DNA from: Paludibacteraceae bacterium
Lineage (GTDB): Bacteria > Bacteroidota > Bacteroidia > Bacteroidales > Paludibacteraceae
Assembly (NCBI GenBank): GCA_017471175.1
Contig: JAFUVS010000004.1
Span: 1 to 64,000 of the forward strand
Length of the DNA: 64,000 nt
Direction: 5' to 3'
A model generated the notes under the pieces. The model was given only the letters and a program-made list of their open reading frames with translations. It did not search any database and was not told where the DNA came from. A program made the position numbers and the translations under genes. How positions within the stretch are numbered: the first letter of the stretch is position 1; each line of letters starts with the position of its first letter. Positions 62,433 to 64,000 of the stretch are shown here, piece by piece.

Positions 62433-64000
62433 ATGAAAAAAGTAATGACACTATTTGTGCTGAGTTTGCTTTCAATCAGTCTGTTAGCGCAGGATAAGCA
62501 AATCAGCGGTGTAGTCGTTGATGAAAAAGGGGAATCCGTCATCGGCGCAAGTGTGCAGGTGAAGGGAACTACCATTGGTACGATTACAGACTTTGACGGT
62601 CAGTTCATCCTTACCGTGGATAAGGATGCTAAAACTTTGATCATCAGTTATGTGGGCATGCAGACGCAGGAAGTGGCCATCAAGGGTACGAATATGCGCG
62701 TCGTCATGCGCGAGAATTCAGAAGTTATCCAAGAGGTGGTAGTTACCGGTTATGGTAACGTGACGAAGGGTAGTTTCGCCGGTTCGGCCAAGTCCGTAGA
62801 TGCTGAGACTATCGAAAAGAAAGCACCCTCCGAGATTTCAAAAGCCCTGGCAGGTGAGGTGGCAGGTGTGCAGGTTATCAATACCTCCGGTCAGCCCGGT
62901 ACGAACGCTGCTATCCGCATTCGTGGTTTGGGTTCTGCCAATGCCAGTTCAGCTCCTCTATATATAGTAGATGGTGTAACATACAGCGGCGACATCAGTG
63001 CCATTGACCCGGGTGACATCGCTTCGACCACCGTCTTGAAGGACGCTACCGCTACCTCCCTGTATGGTAGCCGCGGTGCCAACGGTGTTATCGTTATCAC
63101 GACCAAGAAAGGTAAACAAGACGAAGATGCCAAGATAGACATTGACGTTACTTATGGTGCCAATATGCACCTGCTGCCGATGTACGATGTGATTACCGAT
63201 CCGCAAGAGTATCTCGGTATCGCATGGCAGAGTCTGAAGAATAACCTTAATAATGATGCGAATTTAGCGAACCAGAACCTCTTCTCGCCAACCGGACTGC
63301 CCGCTATCTACAATCTGTGGGTAGATGAGGAAGGCAAGACGGCTACCGCTCCTTTCTTCACCGATGACGGCGAGTTCTATAGCAACCTCCAACTTCGTGA
63401 CTGCTACAAGAATATGCCTACGTGGAAGGAATCAATCTTCCGTACCGGTCAAAAAGCCAATACAACACTTCGTATCTCCGGCGGTAACAGCAAGGTGTCT
63501 TATTTCTCGTCGTTCAGTTACCTGAAGGACGAAGGTTACTATATAGGTTCGGACTACGACCGTTTCACCACGCGTAACAACGTGGATTTCCAAGCTAAGA
63601 AGTGGCTCAAAGGTACGGTAAGTTTGGCTTATACCTATTCGAACCTTAACAACCCCGGTCAGGGCAGCAATATGAATAACGGTTTCGCATACGTGAACGG
63701 TATTCCGCCTATCTACCCTGTTTATCTGTATGACGAGAATGGCAATATAATGATTGACCCCAAGACCGGCGGTAAGGCATTTGACTACGGTATGCACGAG
63801 GGTTATGGTCGTGGTTTTGGTAGCGGTATCAACCCCGCCGGTGCATTGCTCTACGATAAGTCGCGTACTATGCAGCACCAAGTGATTGTGAACGGTATGT
63901 TGGAGTTCAAGTTCTATAAGGATCTTAAATTGGAGGTAACAGCCGGTACGCAATATCAAGGTATCAATGCTTCGAGTCTGACCAATAAGTACTATGGAGA
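62433..64000 (+). CDS. SusC/RagA-type TonB-linked outer membrane protein (3' end outside the window)
   Basis: At least 522 residues are present and the frame is still open at the window edge. The protein starts with a signal peptide (MTLFVLSLLSISLLAQ) and then a carboxypeptidase-regulatory-like domain (QISGVVVDEKGESVIGASVQ). A TonB-box-like stretch (VIQEVVVTGYG) is followed by the plug domain with QVINTSGQPGTNAAIRIRG and LYIVDGV and then KDATATSLYGSRGANGVI. From about residue 230 the barrel begins. SusC proteins import glycans or peptides with a SusD lipoprotein, which would be expected just downstream. The substrate cannot be told. Confidence 0.93.
   Translation, partial: MKKVMTLFVLSLLSISLLAQDKQISGVVVDEKGESVIGASVQVKGTTIGTITDFDGQFILTVDKDAKTLIISYVGMQTQEVAIKGTNMRVVMRENSEVIQEVVVTGYGNVTKGSFAGSAKSVDAETIEKKAPSEISKALAGEVAGVQVINTSGQPGTNAAIRIRGLGSANASSAPLYIVDGVTYSGDISAIDPGDIASTTVLKDATATSLYGSRGANGVIVITTKKGKQDEDAKIDIDVTYGANMHLLPMYDVITDPQEYLGIAWQSLKNNLNNDANLANQNLFSPTGLPAIYNLWVDEEGKTATAPFFTDDGEFYSNLQLRDCYKNMPTWKESIFRTGQKANTTLRISGGNSKVSYFSSFSYLKDEGYYIGSDYDRFTTRNNVDFQAKKWLKGTVSLAYTYSNLNNPGQGSNMNNGFAYVNGIPPIYPVYLYDENGNIMIDPKTGGKAFDYGMHEGYGRGFGSGINPAGALLYDKSRTMQHQVIVNGMLEFKFYKDLKLEVTAGTQYQGINASSLTNKYYG

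Overview
The window looks like a chromosomal segment of a member of the order Bacteroidales. The evidence is a SusC/RagA-type TonB-linked outer membrane protein running off the right end, a PorW/SprE-type lipoprotein of the type IX secretion system, a Bacteroidetes-type primary sigma factor of only 286 residues, and repeated promoters of the Bacteroidetes form (TTG or TTTG about 19-20 bases before TAnnTTTG). Base composition is moderate by eye. Genus and species cannot be fixed from what I can see.

Left accessory part (1-7,000): a noncoding stretch bounded by a perfect 20-bp inverted repeat, two consecutive type II toxin-antitoxin modules (a YafQ-type pair bracketed by a duplicated 65-bp promoter, then a ParE/RelE-type pair), a 1,540-residue mosaic secreted surface protein, and an intergenic region carrying two families of helically spaced short repeats.

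Core part, plus strand (7,000-29,700): tsaB-porW-rfbC-rfbD-DUF2461-flippase read as one operon. After a convergent DoxX-type gene come ileS (a long type 2 enzyme with a swapped HIGH motif), an M3 peptidase lipoprotein, a small membrane protein, a CCA-adding-type enzyme, cysS, yraN and mnmG. A perfect parS site lies between mnmG and apt, followed by uvrC and tsaE.

Middle part (29,600-37,700): a minus-strand group proC-proB-helix-hairpin-helix protein, a plus-strand sirtuin, a shortened recO, rsmA-corA on the minus strand, then gtrA-like and DUF4139 genes on the plus strand.

Minus-strand operon (46,942-37,649): a tRNA-Arg precedes potA-potB-potC-potD. potD is coupled by a 4-base stop/start overlap to a large TPR protein, which is coupled the same way to an outer membrane barrel protein. 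This six-gene arrangement of inner membrane importer plus envelope TPR and barrel proteins is the most system-like unit in the window.

Right part (46,900-64,000): rpoD (plus) faces a minus-strand operon gapA-DUF819-barrel protein-acyltransferase-HAD phosphatase across a bidirectional terminator. A second plus-strand operon runs M6 metalloprotease-mrp-MATE-MIP18 family protein-lpxH-mazG. A tRNA-Leu (minus), an M16 peptidase and the start of a susC gene finish the window. I saw no CRISPR array, prophage, insertion sequence transposase or rRNA.
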